Program-made: the position numbers and the translations under genes
The notes under the pieces: model-generated
Told to the model about the DNA's origin: nothing
Database searches by the model: none
The model's input: the letters and a program-made list of their open reading frames with translations, nothing else
Source: Silicimonas sp.
GTDB lineage: Bacteria > Pseudomonadota > Alphaproteobacteria > Rhodobacterales > Rhodobacteraceae
DNA: 52,603 nt
Assembly (NCBI GenBank): GCA_022824525.1
Contig: JAJDZT010000118.1
Span: 1 to 52,603, forward strand
Direction: 5' to 3'
In this document: piece after piece, positions 16,225-24,530 of the stretch
Position numbering within the stretch: position 1 is the stretch's first letter
Layout of the letters: each line of letters begins with the position of its first letter

Positions 16225-17286
16225 ATGTCTGGCGAACCGGTGAGCTGGCCAAATGTCGATCTGGGCGACATGCCGAACGAGAAGTTTGCGACGAGGATAC
16301 TCCGGCTCCTTCGCGCGATCCCCCGGTTGATCGCACATCGAAAAGCACTGACCGATGCCGAAATCATCATTGCCCGAAATCTGGACATGCTTGCTCTCGC
16401 CTGGATTGCGCGAGTCCTCTTGTCAGGCGGTGAGACAAAACTTGTTTACGAGAGCCTCGATATTCATGGGCTCCTGACGCGGACCGATCGAGTAGGTCGG
16501 CTCATGAGATCTGCCGAGCGGTTCTTTCTGAAGCGGATCGATCTTCTCTGGACGTCATCGCCCGGATTTCTTCGGAACTTCTTCGTCCCGGTTCAAGGCT
16601 ACGACGGGCCGCATTTCGTGATCGAAAACAAACTGTGGTTTGAAAATGTGCCAGCACGACCGAGAGAGATCGACCGGGTCACGGTGGAAGATCGTTTCAC
16701 GCTTGGTTGGGTTGGCTCTATCCGGTGTGCCGCAAGTCTGGAGGTGCTCGCTGGCGTCGCGGACCGTCTGGGCCGCAGCATAGAGATCGCTGTACACGGC
16801 ACCGTTCATCATCATGCTGTTCCGGATTTTGAAGGCGTGCTGCGACGACACGAGAGAATGACGTATCACGGACCTTACGCGTACCCGGACGATCTGGCGT
16901 CCATCTATCTTGGATGTGACGCAGTTTGGGCGCAGTACCTCTGGCAACGAGGTGGTAACTCAGACTGGCTTCTGCCCAACCGAATCTATGAAGCCGGTTG
17001 GTTTGGGTGCCCGTGCATCGCCGTTGCAGACACTGAAACAGGTCGGCGGATCGTTCGCGATGGCCTTGGATTTGTTGTTGATCAGGCGACGCCGGAGGCA
17101 TTGGTGGCTCTCCTTAACAAGCAGCCCAGATCGGCATTTGGCGAGGTTTCGAAACGGCTTCTGTCGATGCCGGAGGAGAGGTTCCGTCTGGACGTTTCGG
17201 ACATTACGGCCGCGCTACAGGCGATCCCCGGGAAGGCCGATGAGATTGTTGGAAATGGTCAACAAGATTCGGTGGCCAACCCTTAA
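16225..17286 (+). CDS. glycosyltransferase, GT-B fold (GT4-like), start uncertain
   Basis: Probably builds exopolysaccharide repeat units on the cytoplasmic side of the membrane. From the first ATG (16225) it has 353 residues, with IIARNLDMLALAWIARVL, KLVYESLDIHGL, and a C-terminal donor-binding half including LGWVGSIRC and NRIYEAGWFGCPCIAV. The first beta-strand of a GT-B domain is missing from this start. The frame is open upstream to a TAA at 16087, and this upstream piece reads like that strand (RIVVFAFDLTEAAQLRRI). A GGAGG at 16097-16101 is placed correctly for an ATC codon at 16105 or 16108. The real protein is therefore probably about 40 residues longer. Confidence 0.8.
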   Translation: MSGEPVSWPNVDLGDMPNEKFATRILRLLRAIPRLIAHRKALTDAEIIIARNLDMLALAWIARVLLSGGETKLVYESLDIHGLLTRTDRVGRLMRSAERFFLKRIDLLWTSSPGFLRNFFVPVQGYDGPHFVIENKLWFENVPARPREIDRVTVEDRFTLGWVGSIRCAASLEVLAGVADRLGRSIEIAVHGTVHHHAVPDFEGVLRRHERMTYHGPYAYPDDLASIYLGCDAVWAQYLWQRGGNSDWLLPNRIYEAGWFGCPCIAVADTETGRRIVRDGLGFVVDQATPEALVALLNKQPRSAFGEVSKRLLSMPEERFRLDVSDITAALQAIPGKADEIVGNGQQDSVANP

Positions 17287-17557
17287 TTTTGTTAAGATTC
17301 TGCCTATTTTGTCAGCGGTTTGCTCGATGAAGTTCAAGTCGGCTGTGACCCGCCCGATTCATACATATAGCCAAGAATTTCATCAACGAAACAACATCTA
17401 GTTGTCTTGCTGGGAATCGCTTCGGCGATCATTGGCTTGCCGTTTTCCATAATGGCAGGATGTTGCCCAAGAATTGACATCAGATCCGAAACGACTCGCG
17501 ATCCCGTCTATTGTCGCATTTTGTATTTGTGTGGGGGCTCCTAATGGAGCCGTGCAG

Positions 17558-18268
17558 ATGGGTCATACTGGCGACGCCGTCACCCGAACTGCTAAGCTTG
17601 CGAGGCCACGATCGCGGCGGCGCGGCGGGCTTGCCTCTGCCTATAGTGATACGCCTGTCGGTGGGCCGGCAAAGCGTGTCTTTGATGCGGTTTTCGCATT
17701 GGCACTGCTTCTGGCCTTTGCGCCGCTTCTGATTCTGGTGGCGCTTGCCGTGAAGCTCGTTTCCCCCGGGCCCGCCTTCTATGGACACACACGGATTGGC
17801 TTCGGCGGAGCGGCGTTCAAGTGCTGGAAATTCAGAACAATGGTGGTGAATGGCGACGAGGTGCTGGCGCAGTACCTTGACGAACACCCGGAGGCGCGGG
17901 CGGAATGGGAGGACAACCGAAAGCTTCGACATGATCCACGTGTCACAGCTCTTGGAGAGGTTTTGCGCAAATACTCCGTCGATGAATTGCCGCAGCTCTT
18001 CAACGTGCTTCTCGGCCAAATGAGCTTCGTTGGACCGCGGCCCGTGGTGCGTGCAGAACTCAAGCGATATGGGGCGGCCTCTGCTTCTTACCTCGCGACC
18101 CGCCCTGGGATCACGGGACTTTGGCAGACAAGTGGTCGAAGTGACACGAGCTACGAGGCGCGTGTCGCACTTGATGATCGCTACGTAAGTGAATGGTCAG
18201 CGGGGCTTGATGCCGTAATCCTGATCAAGACCATTCCTGTTGTCTTGGGAGCGCGCGGTTCGTGCTGA
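17558..18268 (+). CDS. exoY: undecaprenyl-phosphate sugar-1-phosphate transferase (ExoY/WbaP family)
   Basis: Starts a lipid-linked repeat unit by moving a sugar-1-phosphate to undecaprenyl phosphate. The one N-terminal membrane helix (KRVFDAVFALALLLAFAPLLI) leads into the conserved catalytic half: FYGHTRIGFGGAAFKCWKFRTMV, LRKYSVDELPQLFNVLLGQMSFVGPRP and TRPGITGLWQTSGRS, all diagnostic of the bacterial sugar transferase family. ATG 17558 gives 236 residues, about the size of ExoY; the frame opens at a TTG at 17474. Eleven bases separate it from the flippase gene. The symbol is by family and context; the sugar is not known. Confidence 0.88.
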   Translation: MGHTGDAVTRTAKLARPRSRRRGGLASAYSDTPVGGPAKRVFDAVFALALLLAFAPLLILVALAVKLVSPGPAFYGHTRIGFGGAAFKCWKFRTMVVNGDEVLAQYLDEHPEARAEWEDNRKLRHDPRVTALGEVLRKYSVDELPQLFNVLLGQMSFVGPRPVVRAELKRYGAASASYLATRPGITGLWQTSGRSDTSYEARVALDDRYVSEWSAGLDAVILIKTIPVVLGARGSC

Positions 18269-18278
18269 AGGAACTTCC

Positions 18279-19763
18279 ATGACGGCATTTTCGGACCCTG
18301 ACCCCCGCGCCGGCTTCGCGCCGCACCCGTTGCAAGACCGTTCGCGAAAGGCCTTGTTCGGCATGTTCTGGTCCTTGCTGCACACTTTGATTCCAAGTGT
18401 GAGTGCTGCGCTGATTTTCCTTGTGAGCGCGGCCAATCTTGCGCCGGTGGACTTCGGTCATCTTGCCATGGCCGCGGCTGCGGTTTCGGTTGCGCTGGCC
18501 TTTTCCCCGATAGCATTCGGAGAGGCGCTCGTGCAAAGGGCGGTTTTGCGCCGCGAGCATGCAGATGCGGTTTTCTGGCTGACGGCATTGATCGGCACGT
18601 CGTACTGTTTGCTGTTGTGGTTCACTGCGCCGCTGGTGGCACTTTGGTTTTCCGTGCCGGAGTTGAGCTGGTTGATCCCATTTCTCAGCTTCAAAGTTCC
18701 GTTTGAGATGTTGGCCGTTGTGCCGTCGGCGATGATCGTTCGCTCCATGAGTTTTCGCCTGATCGCCCTTCGCACAGCGATCAGTGCCGGTTTTGCAGCG
18801 GTTCTGAGCATCGGTTTGCTGTTTGCCGGATACGGGGTCTTCGCACTTGTGCTCAGTCAGGTCGCAGCAAGCTTGACCACCTGTGTTGTTGCCTTCTGGA
18901 CGTCGGGCTGGCGGCCACAATTCACTCTTAAACTCACTGCTCTGAGGGATATCGCTCGGTATGGGTTGTTCTCGTCCGGCCAGCGGCTCTTGGTGACACT
19001 GAGACTCGATCATCTTGTGGCCGGTGCTATGGCCGGACCGGTAGTTCTTGGCCTTCTGGTCTTCGCGCAACGGCTTTTTCGACTACTGTCCGATGTGGCC
19101 GGTGGCGCACTTTCTTCGGTTTTGCACGTCGTGCTCGCGTCCATGCAGGGGGAGCCTGATAAGATACGCAAAACCTTTGATATCGCGTCGTTCGGAGCGG
19201 CGGCTCTGGGGTTTCCCGTATTCATTGGCGCGGCACTTGTCATCGATGATCTCGTCGCACTTGTCTTCCCGGAGACCTGGGGCGCGGCTGCAGAAGCGGC
19301 GCAACTGTATTGCGTCGTGGGGCTCTTTGCGACGCTAAGTATTGTTCAGGGAGCCCTGATCCGCAGCCAGGGTAAGCCGGACTGGATGTTCTGGTATCAG
19401 CTTGGTCAAGAAGCGATGACTGTGCTGACGATTGCCGCGACGTGGCGCTTCGGGCTTGAGGGCATGGTCACTGCGATTGTGGTCAAGACATTCCTGCTCT
19501 GGCCGATTTCAGTCGTGATGACGCTTCGCCTTCTGGGCAATTCACTTGGCGAATATCTATTGTCCTTCCTGGGTCCTTTGGCCTCTGCGCTTTTTATGGC
19601 CTTTGTCCTCTGGATGCTTCCCGATGTGAGCGGGGCGACGGGCCTTGCCATGCAAATCGCGGTTGGTGTCGCTGTTTATCCTCCCATCCTCTACTTCATT
19701 TGCCGCACTCGCATCCGGGATGCGTGGCAGGCGGCTAGATCCAAAGGACGCATAGACCCATGA
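18279..19763 (+). CDS. exoT: polysaccharide flippase (Wzx/ExoT-like)
   Basis: Translocates lipid-linked repeat units across the inner membrane. The 494-residue protein has about 12-14 hydrophobic helices with the polysaccharide-synthesis family pattern (FGMFWSLLHTLIPSVSAALIFLVSAANLAPVDFGHLAMA, later FSSGQRLLVTLRLDHLVAGAMAG). ATG 18279 follows GAAGGAACTTCC. The stop overlaps the start of the pyruvyltransferase gene (ATGA). The assignment to ExoT rather than another Wzx is by neighbours. Confidence 0.85.
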   Translation: MTAFSDPDPRAGFAPHPLQDRSRKALFGMFWSLLHTLIPSVSAALIFLVSAANLAPVDFGHLAMAAAAVSVALAFSPIAFGEALVQRAVLRREHADAVFWLTALIGTSYCLLLWFTAPLVALWFSVPELSWLIPFLSFKVPFEMLAVVPSAMIVRSMSFRLIALRTAISAGFAAVLSIGLLFAGYGVFALVLSQVAASLTTCVVAFWTSGWRPQFTLKLTALRDIARYGLFSSGQRLLVTLRLDHLVAGAMAGPVVLGLLVFAQRLFRLLSDVAGGALSSVLHVVLASMQGEPDKIRKTFDIASFGAAALGFPVFIGAALVIDDLVALVFPETWGAAAEAAQLYCVVGLFATLSIVQGALIRSQGKPDWMFWYQLGQEAMTVLTIAATWRFGLEGMVTAIVVKTFLLWPISVVMTLRLLGNSLGEYLLSFLGPLASALFMAFVLWMLPDVSGATGLAMQIAVGVAVYPPILYFICRTRIRDAWQAARSKGRIDP

Positions 19764-20674
19764 AGCTCACGTATTTCGAGGGCAATCCGCCCAACTTCGG
19801 TGATGAACTGAACGCGTGGATGTGGCACGAGCTTCTTCCGCCCGGTCTTCTCGACGATGATCGGCGCGTTCTGTTTCTTGGCATCGGATCGATTATACAG
19901 GATATCTATCCGCGCGACGCGTTGAAGGTTGTTGTCGGCTCCGGCTTTGCGGGAGCCTATTCACGCATTCCCGAGGTGCATGACGGCACTTGGGACTTCC
20001 GCTTCGTGCGAGGGCCCGAGACATGCCGCATGCTGGGCTTGCCCCCGAAACTGGCGATCAGTGACGCGGCCATTCTGCTTCGCGCCATAGATAATCTGCC
20101 CGCACCAACTGAGGGTATCAGTACCGCATTCATGCCGCATTACGAGAGTGTGGAGCGAGGCAATTGGAAGCGCGTCTGTGATCAGGCTGGTATTCACTTT
20201 ATTGATCCGACGCGCCCCTCTCGCGAGGTGCTCGCGGACTTACGGGGCGCGGAGTTGGTCATCACTGAAGCCATGCATGGGGCGATTGTGTCCGATGCGA
20301 TGCGCACGCCCTGGATTGGCATTCGGACGATGCACCATGTTCACAGGATGAAATGGTACGACTGGGCGGCCTCCCTAGGGATCAGGTACAGCGCGGCCAC
20401 GTTGACGCCGTCCAATGGTAGGGAGATGTGGGCATATCATACAGGGCGATGGGGCTCAGGGCGTGGCGCTCGTGCTGTTTTCGGTAGCCTTGCGTTTCGT
20501 CCAGTAAATGCTGCGATTCTAAGAGCATCTGCGTCCAGTCTGCGTCGTGTGGCAACATTCGAACCGCAACTCAGCCGAGATGATGCCATCGAAAGTGCGA
20601 CCGATCAGGCGGTTTCGGCCATTGATCGTCTTGTGGCGGACTACGCACTGCGCCCGGTTGCTTTTCCCGCATAG
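19760..20674 (+). CDS. exoV: polysaccharide pyruvyl transferase (ExoV-like)
   Basis: Adds a pyruvate ketal to a sugar of the polysaccharide. The 304-residue protein starts with MKLTYFEGNPPNFGDELN and continues with LFLGIGSII, VVVGSGFAG, FRFVRGPET, and LVITEAMHGAIVSDAMRTPWIG. These are the pyruvyl-transferase family motifs, with the MHGAI segment near the active site. It is coupled to the flippase gene and runs tail to tail into the polymerase gene with a 34-base overlap. Pyruvylation implies an acidic polysaccharide of succinoglycan type. Confidence 0.88.
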   Translation: MKLTYFEGNPPNFGDELNAWMWHELLPPGLLDDDRRVLFLGIGSIIQDIYPRDALKVVVGSGFAGAYSRIPEVHDGTWDFRFVRGPETCRMLGLPPKLAISDAAILLRAIDNLPAPTEGISTAFMPHYESVERGNWKRVCDQAGIHFIDPTRPSREVLADLRGAELVITEAMHGAIVSDAMRTPWIGIRTMHHVHRMKWYDWAASLGIRYSAATLTPSNGREMWAYHTGRWGSGRGARAVFGSLAFRPVNAAILRASASSLRRVATFEPQLSRDDAIESATDQAVSAIDRLVADYALRPVAFPA

Positions 20675-21888
20675 ATGAAGGCGGCGAAAATCAATGCCGT
20701 CTTCAGCCCGAACTGATTGAAAATCGGCACTTCGATTGCGCTGCCGAGTACCACGGTAAGCGTGAGCGCAAAGAATACCGACGGGATTGCAGCCCCACTT
20801 CGCAAGGTCCAAAGGCACGTCGCCCAAGCGGTTCCGAACAGTACGATGCATTGCAGGCCGATGCCCAGAAGACCGATTTCTACGGCATTTGACAGGTACA
20901 TGTTGTGAAAGTTGAAGCCGCTTCGACTCTCAATTCCGAAAAGCAGCCAAAGTGCCTCTGCCTCCGCATTGCCATGCACCCAGAAGGCCTGAAAACCTAC
21001 TCCGAGAAGGGGCCTTTCCTGGATCAAAGCCGTTGCGACGGCCCATAGTTCTGTGCGTCCGGTCAGCGTTAAGTCTTTCCCGGTTGTGTCCAAAAAGAAT
21101 TCGGCGAGGGCAGGGGCATGCGCCGAGATGATCAGAACTGCCAAAAGACCGGCAAGCGTTCCGATGGCCACGATGGCGGCGCCGCTGGCGCGTCGAAACC
21201 GTGACAACGCGAGAAGAGACGCCGTGGCAAGCAGCGTGCAGATCAGGAGCAGGAGTGCACCGACAGATTGGGCCAAAAGGACAAGCACGAAGCCAAGGCT
21301 TGCGGCGGTTGCTGCGACGATGTGAGAAAACGAGGAACGCAATGGAGCCAACGCAAGTCCGGCTGCGAAGATCACAAACGTGGCTGCAGCACCGGCAAAG
21401 GCGTTTTTGCTTCCGTAGATTCCGGTCCACGCCGCACTTTCCCCACTGGTTCCCCCACTCAACATGCTTGCCAACATGCTCGCGCCCAAGATAACGGCGA
21501 GTGCGCGGCAAAAGCTCGTGGGCGACAGCCGGTCGGTCACTGCGAACACGACGGCAAGCGTCGCCGCCAATTGCAGGCCATGGCGTAGGCTGAGTATCGG
21601 TTCGCGCGACCAGATTAAGCTCAGGATGCAGAAAAGAACCAATGCCGAGAGGGGCCAGTGCTGAAGCGCTTGGGCGAGGATCGACGCAGGACGTCGGAGG
21701 ATCAAAATGCACCCGGCGATAAGAAAAAGGAGAACTGCGGGTTTGCCCATGGGTGGAACGAGGACAAGACCCGCCAACGCCAAAACCGCGAGACTTGCGC
21801 CAACATCCAATTGCGCAGTCCCTAAACGCCCAGCAGAAACGCTGAATACAGGCAGTGCTCGGATATGTGATTCCATCCGATCGTCCAA
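20641..21888 (-). CDS. exoQ: O-antigen ligase/Wzy-like polymerase (ExoQ-like)
   Basis: Membrane protein of about 415 residues with roughly a dozen hydrophobic segments and the O-antigen ligase family feature late in the chain: RPLLGVGFQAFW, then FNFHNMYLSNAVEIGLLG with the conserved His. In exo clusters this protein polymerises repeat units in the periplasm. Start is uncertain: a strong GGGGAGGGG lies seven bases before a TTG at 21888, while ATGs exist at 21909, 21906 and 21876. It is convergent with exoV and divergent from the large glycosyltransferase gene. Confidence 0.82.
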   Translation of the reverse strand: MDDRMESHIRALPVFSVSAGRLGTAQLDVGASLAVLALAGLVLVPPMGKPAVLLFLIAGCILILRRPASILAQALQHWPLSALVLFCILSLIWSREPILSLRHGLQLAATLAVVFAVTDRLSPTSFCRALAVILGASMLASMLSGGTSGESAAWTGIYGSKNAFAGAAATFVIFAAGLALAPLRSSFSHIVAATAASLGFVLVLLAQSVGALLLLICTLLATASLLALSRFRRASGAAIVAIGTLAGLLAVLIISAHAPALAEFFLDTTGKDLTLTGRTELWAVATALIQERPLLGVGFQAFWVHGNAEAEALWLLFGIESRSGFNFHNMYLSNAVEIGLLGIGLQCIVLFGTAWATCLWTLRSGAAIPSVFFALTLTVVLGSAIEVPIFNQFGLKTALIFAAFIYAGKATGRSA

Positions 21889-22047
21889 AGATCTGCCCCT
21901 CCCCATCATGATGCCCAAACAGCGTCAAAGCCACGAAAAATCAGCGATTTGGCGTGATTTCGGCGATTTGCTGCCGAACACCGTTTCAAGCAGTCAAAGC
22001 GTTTTGCGATGCGGTTGCTTCACGGTAAATTTCAATTGGGTAGGGGC

Positions 22048-24246
22048 ATGCATCGAGATGGTGTGTGCATGACCTTCAGCTTTCATCCTGCATCCCGACC
22101 TCTCGTGTCGGTTGTCATGGCGAACTACAACGGTTCCGCTCATATTGAACGCGCCATGCGCTCCGTTTTGGCGCAATCGTTGGACAGTCTTGAATTGCTT
22201 GTCATCGACGATGCCTCCACGGATGAAAGCATTGCAATCATCACTCGACTTGCCGCAATTGACGGCCGCGTTCGTCCGATTTTCCAGCCAGACAACGGTG
22301 GACCGGGAAGTGCTCGGAACCGGGGGCTTGAACTTGCGCGAGGCGACTGGATCGCCGTGGCAGACGCAGATGACCTGTTTCATCCGAAGCGCCTCGAACG
22401 TCTCGTTGGGATGGCCGAGGCGCGCGGGGACGCAGCGATCGCAGACGATCTAATCTTCTTCTCCGACACGGCTTTTGGTGAAGCGAACCATCTTTTCCGA
22501 GGTGCGGAGTTGAAAAAACCTCGTGCTCTTTCTCTGGAAGACTTGTTGGACGACCGATTTGCCGGAATTCCGAACCATCTGGGCTACACCAAACCGCTTT
22601 TTCGTCGTGCCTGTCTCGGCGACCTTCGTTACCGGACGGATTTACGGGTTGGCGAGGACTTCGACCTGCTTCTTCGATTTGCCGCGGCAGGACACGAAGT
22701 GACGATTGTTCCGGAAACTTTTTATCTTTACCGGCGTCATGCTGGATCGATTTCGCACCGATTGTCCGCCAGGAATGCGACCGCCATGTTAAAGGCAATG
22801 GAAGACCTGCGTGACGCGATACACCCGCGTGCAGCTGATGCGTTAGGCCGACGCGTGCGCGCCATGCGAACATCAGTGGAAGAGGCTGCGTTGGTCGAGG
22901 ATACCAAAGCGCTTCGGTTTGGGTCTGCGTTGCTTCGGGTTTTGAGAGATGTGCGAGCGGCGCGTCCGTTACTCGCCGCGGCACGACGACGTCTCCGACA
23001 TAATCCTCGCAACGGCGATCCACGTTTGCCCACTGATCTCATTCTTCAGGCGGCTGAAAAGGATCAACTCCTCATCCCCAAAACGTGGGACGCTGCAATC
23101 CTTCCGGAGTTCGACAACATGTCTTCGGGTGAGCGCGCGGAGTTGACCGCCATTGCAGCATCGCCGGAGTGTACGATCCATGCAGGGGCGGATGTGAGTG
23201 AAGACCACTTGGGTTTGTTGCCTGATGCCACACGCGTGATCCGCTATCCGGCGCCCAGCCAACCGCTCGTCCACGTACGAACCCCGACCTACAAAAGGCC
23301 GGACGCGTTGCGGCGTGCATTGGAGAGCCTTCAGGCCCAAACCATCGAAGATTGGATTTGCGATGTTTACGACGATGACCCGGAACAGTCTGGCGAAGCC
23401 GTCGTGCGAGACCTGAATGACCCGCGCATTCGTTACACCGCCAATGCTTGGCAACGCTTTGCATCGGCCAATATCGACCGTTGCTTTACCCGGTTCAATC
23501 CGCACGGCGCGACGTATTTCTGCTGTTTGGAAGACGACAATCAATTGCTCCCCACGTTCTTTGAAGAGAACATCCTGACCTGCGAGTTGAAGGGCGTCGA
23601 AATCGTGCTGCGCAATCAATTTGTCGAGTATCATAGCGGCACTGACAATGCGCGGGTCAGTGAAGTTGGGCTTTTGGAAGAGAAGTTCGATGAGGGCATC
23701 TGTGATCCCGAAACCCTGCATCTTTCGCTTATGGCGGATTGGGGTGTTTCCAACGGCGGCTTGTTCTGGTCGTGCCGTGCGGTCAGTGATCTCGAAGTGG
23801 GGGTGCCTTGCAGTGCGGCCTTTCAGGAGTACCTGCGGACACGCGCCATTGTCGAACCGATCTATGTCGCGCTCAAACCTTTGGCGATCTGGGCCGAGAA
23901 CGGTGAAAATACAGAGCGCGATCTTGGTGCCCGCATGGGGTGGTTGCGCCGTGAGTTGGGATTGAAGCGTTCCGCGCAAGCCCTGCGACGCCATGTATGG
24001 GCCGGTAGCTCCGCAACCGGTCGGCAGAGGTTCATTCAAGGTGCAGTATTGAATTATCCGGACGAAATGCGGGCCAATGGTTTGGTGAAGTCGCTGTTCT
24101 TCCGGAAGACCGGCACGCTCCTTCCATTCGGTGCACGCCTGCGTCTGTTTCTTCGTGGCGTGGCCATCCGGGTTGCGGGCAGGCCAATGCCTGGGCTCGA
24201 CAGTTTCTTGAAAAGCAGGGGCTTCAGTCCTTCCGGTCGTGTTTGA
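22048..24246 (+). CDS. two-domain family 2 glycosyltransferase
   Basis: A long protein of about 732 residues with two GT-A parts. The first begins PLVSVVMANYNGSAHIERA and has VIDDASTD and the metal-binding VADADDLFHP. The second begins QPLVHVRTPTYKRPDALRRALESLQAQ, with VYDDD and FCCLEDDNQLLPTF. Between them lies a helical linker with a segment like IHAGADVSEDHLGLLPDAT. Duplicated GT-A domains occur in polymerising or alternating transferases, so it could add two sugars. ATG 22048 follows GGGTAGGGGC; 22069 and 22009 are alternatives. Its 3' end overlaps the opposing ExoX-like gene by 23 bases. Confidence 0.82.
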   Translation: MHRDGVCMTFSFHPASRPLVSVVMANYNGSAHIERAMRSVLAQSLDSLELLVIDDASTDESIAIITRLAAIDGRVRPIFQPDNGGPGSARNRGLELARGDWIAVADADDLFHPKRLERLVGMAEARGDAAIADDLIFFSDTAFGEANHLFRGAELKKPRALSLEDLLDDRFAGIPNHLGYTKPLFRRACLGDLRYRTDLRVGEDFDLLLRFAAAGHEVTIVPETFYLYRRHAGSISHRLSARNATAMLKAMEDLRDAIHPRAADALGRRVRAMRTSVEEAALVEDTKALRFGSALLRVLRDVRAARPLLAAARRRLRHNPRNGDPRLPTDLILQAAEKDQLLIPKTWDAAILPEFDNMSSGERAELTAIAASPECTIHAGADVSEDHLGLLPDATRVIRYPAPSQPLVHVRTPTYKRPDALRRALESLQAQTIEDWICDVYDDDPEQSGEAVVRDLNDPRIRYTANAWQRFASANIDRCFTRFNPHGATYFCCLEDDNQLLPTFFEENILTCELKGVEIVLRNQFVEYHSGTDNARVSEVGLLEEKFDEGICDPETLHLSLMADWGVSNGGLFWSCRAVSDLEVGVPCSAAFQEYLRTRAIVEPIYVALKPLAIWAENGENTERDLGARMGWLRRELGLKRSAQALRRHVWAGSSATGRQRFIQGAVLNYPDEMRANGLVKSLFFRKTGTLLPFGARLRLFLRGVAIRVAGRPMPGLDSFLKSRGFSPSGRV

Positions 24247-24415
24247 GGCGGGCGGCTTTGGCGACAAGAAACAGAAAGTAGCCTATCTGCAGGATGACAA
24301 TGAGGGCGAGAGCCAAAAAGGCTGCTCGACCCGCTCCGGTGCCAGCGGCAAACGCAACAAGCCCCGCTACAACGGAAATGATTACGGCCGTCAGAGCAAA
24401 CTTTCCAAGTCGCAA
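24224..24415 (-). CDS. ExoX/SyrA-like small membrane protein (exopolysaccharide repressor family)
   Basis: A 63-residue protein with two hydrophobic helices (about 6-26 and 29-52) and a basic tail, starting at TTG 24415. The second helix and tail (AFLALALIVILQIGYFLFLVAKAAR in two pieces) resemble the ExoX/SyrA exopolysaccharide-production-repressor family, which adjusts polysaccharide output after transcription. Its place inside an exo region supports this. The family assignment is from memory of the pattern; a generic small membrane protein is the alternative. It overlaps the end of the opposing glycosyltransferase gene. Confidence 0.6.
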   Translation of the reverse strand: MRLGKFALTAVIISVVAGLVAFAAGTGAGRAAFLALALIVILQIGYFLFLVAKAARLKHDRKD

Positions 24416-24530
24416 GGGGGTAACCTCAACTCTTTACCTGGGGCAAACCTCCTGCCTAATCGTGAGCGCGTCAATGCGATTGCGTGAATGCGGCGCTCAA
24501 TTTGGGTGAGAGCAATTTGACTTCCGACGA

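Noticed and set aside
22969-24267. 432-codon minus-strand frame opposite the large glycosyltransferase
   Set aside because: Shadow frame in GC-rich DNA; the plus-strand frame has clear glycosyltransferase motifs.
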